A DNA stretch of 64,000 nucleotides from Mucilaginibacter mallensis (GTDB taxonomy: Bacteria > Bacteroidota > Bacteroidia > Sphingobacteriales > Sphingobacteriaceae). The notes beneath the pieces are model-generated. The model saw only the letters and a program-made list of their open reading frames with translations, did no database searches and was not told the DNA's origin. The translations under genes were made by a program, and so were the position numbers. Where the stretch lies: the NCBI RefSeq assembly GCF_900105165.1, contig NZ_LT629740.1:1488001-1552000 (forward strand), in the 5' to 3' direction. Shown here piece after piece: positions 63,299 through 64,000 of this stretch. Within the stretch, counting starts at the first letter, position 1. Each line of letters opens with the position of its first letter.

Positions 63299-63334
63299 TT
63301 AAAAGCCTATAGATTTTCATCTATAGGCTTTTAA
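63299..63334. terminator. 16-bp perfect hairpin terminator of the SDR gene
   Basis: TTAAAAGCCTATAGAT (63299-63314) and ATCTATAGGCTTTTAA (63319-63334) are exactly complementary around TTTC. On the minus strand it lies 143 bases after the SDR stop and before the protease-like gene. Confidence 0.75.
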
Positions 63335-63476
63335 GAATCTCTCCCATGCCGTACCTATTATGGTTTAAATGTGGTCTCAAAGGCTCCGATTTCCAATAAT
63401 TTTATAGAGGATTTACAACTATTAATTGACCTGGCGGTACAATAAAGGCCGATTTCGAAAATGGCGACGAGAATTT

Positions 63477-64000
63477 TTAAAAACCATACATACCACCCGA
63501 AACGGAAATTTGCTCACCCGTAATCCACGCTGCATCATCGGAAGCCAGGAATACGACAGCTTTTGCAATATCTGCGGGCTGGCCTCTGCGGCCAAGCGGT
63601 GTTTTCTCCACAAACATTTTTTCATACTCACTTCCGGCAGTTACACCTGCACTGACTGCACCTTCTGTTTCTGTAGCGCCCGGTAAAATAGAATTGATAC
63701 GAACATTCTTTGCACCCAGTTCTTTTGATAACGCAATGGTAAAGGCATCTAACGCCGCCTTAGTAGCTGAATATAATGAGGCATTAGGAAGAGGGTATTT
63801 GCTTGCACCCGAACTGATATTGATAATATTGCCGCCCTTAGCGCCAAATAATTTCAAAGCTGCCTGTATAGTGAGTATAGACCCTAACACATTGACGTTG
63901 AAACTCTGATGAAAATCTGCTACTGAGATTTGTTCAATAGGTGCGTATCCCTGAGAAACCGCGTTGTTAACTAAAATGTCCAGGCCTCCGAAAGCCTTCT
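63477..64000 (-). CDS. Short-chain dehydrogenase/reductase, C-terminal part (5' end outside window)
   Basis: 174 codons are open from base 64000 down to the stop at 63477-63479. A GTG at 63888-63890 is inside the frame and not the start, because residues upstream still match the family (KAFGGLDILVNNAV). Classical SDR motifs: NNAV, the Ser in NIINISSGAS, the catalytic SLYSATKAALDAF (Tyr and Lys) and NSILPGATETEG, ending VVFLASDDAAWITGEQISVSGGM. The nucleotide-binding N-terminus is missing. It is an NAD(P)(H)-dependent oxidoreductase of unknown substrate, often annotated as SDR family or 3-oxoacyl-ACP reductase-like. Confidence 0.93.
   Translation of the reverse strand, partial: KAFGGLDILVNNAVSQGYAPIEQISVADFHQSFNVNVLGSILTIQAALKLFGAKGGNIINISSGASKYPLPNASLYSATKAALDAFTIALSKELGAKNVRINSILPGATETEGAVSAGVTAGSEYEKMFVEKTPLGRRGQPADIAKAVVFLASDDAAWITGEQISVSGGMYGF

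Noticed and set aside
1..64000. Insertion sequences, CRISPR arrays, tRNA or rRNA genes, prophage
   Set aside because: No transposase-like frames with flanking inverted repeats, no regularly spaced repeats, no cloverleaf or rRNA-like stretches were seen.

Overview
The window looks like chromosomal DNA of a free-living, glycan-degrading Bacteroidota, most like Sphingobacteriaceae (Mucilaginibacter or Pedobacter type). Evidence: three SusC/SusD pairs, a hybrid two-component sensor, AT-rich spacers, weak Shine-Dalgarno sites, TAnnTTTG-type promoter elements and many signal-peptide or lipoprotein enzymes. The genus is inference from protein style; no rRNA gene is present. I see no tRNA, CRISPR array, intact insertion sequence or prophage.

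Layout. 1-4.05 kb: left-edge fragment of a large secreted MG2-type protein, then an aldo/keto reductase, an AraC-type regulator and a metallo-beta-lactamase-fold hydrolase. 4.15-31.4 kb: a large glycan locus. On the minus strand are GH3, a tandem alpha/beta hydrolase and an unrecognised secreted protein. On the plus strand are a GH71/99-like enzyme, a membrane-spanning kelch/SARP-like regulator, GH92, SusC, SusD, an SGNH hydrolase with repeats, a ceramidase-like hydrolase, and then a c-type cytochrome, a second kind of TonB receptor, a ThuA-domain protein and a propeller/HEAT/cytochrome dehydrogenase-like protein. 31.7-45.7 kb: a compact beta-1,4-galactan locus (SusC, SusD, a relic GH53, two intact GH53, GH2) with a divergent hybrid two-component regulator. 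45.8-48.1 kb: a MarR regulator divergent from a small DoxX / membrane protein / NAD(P)-binding operon. 48.2-60.2 kb: a third glycan locus (SusC, SusD, FAS1-like lipoprotein, DUF5007-like lipoprotein, DUF3472 protein, LacI regulator) with a divergent GH20 hexosaminidase. 60.3-64 kb: a decayed ATPase gene, a collagen-like secreted protein, a bilobed aspartic-protease-like protein and a partial SDR.

How the genes work together. Each SusC/SusD pair should bind and import oligosaccharides, with periplasmic or surface hydrolases encoded beside it and a dedicated regulator: a SARP-like membrane protein for the first, a hybrid two-component system for the galactan locus, LacI for the GH20 locus. The most unusual parts are the one-protein transmembrane SARP-like regulator and the adjoining redox set (cytochrome c, TonB receptor, ThuA, cytochrome-fused dehydrogenase), which suggests periplasmic oxidation of sugars coupled to hydrolysis. 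Several relics (a GH53 reduced to its two ends, a frameshifted ATPase, a frameshifted leader) show recent gene loss. All functions are read from sequence without database searches.
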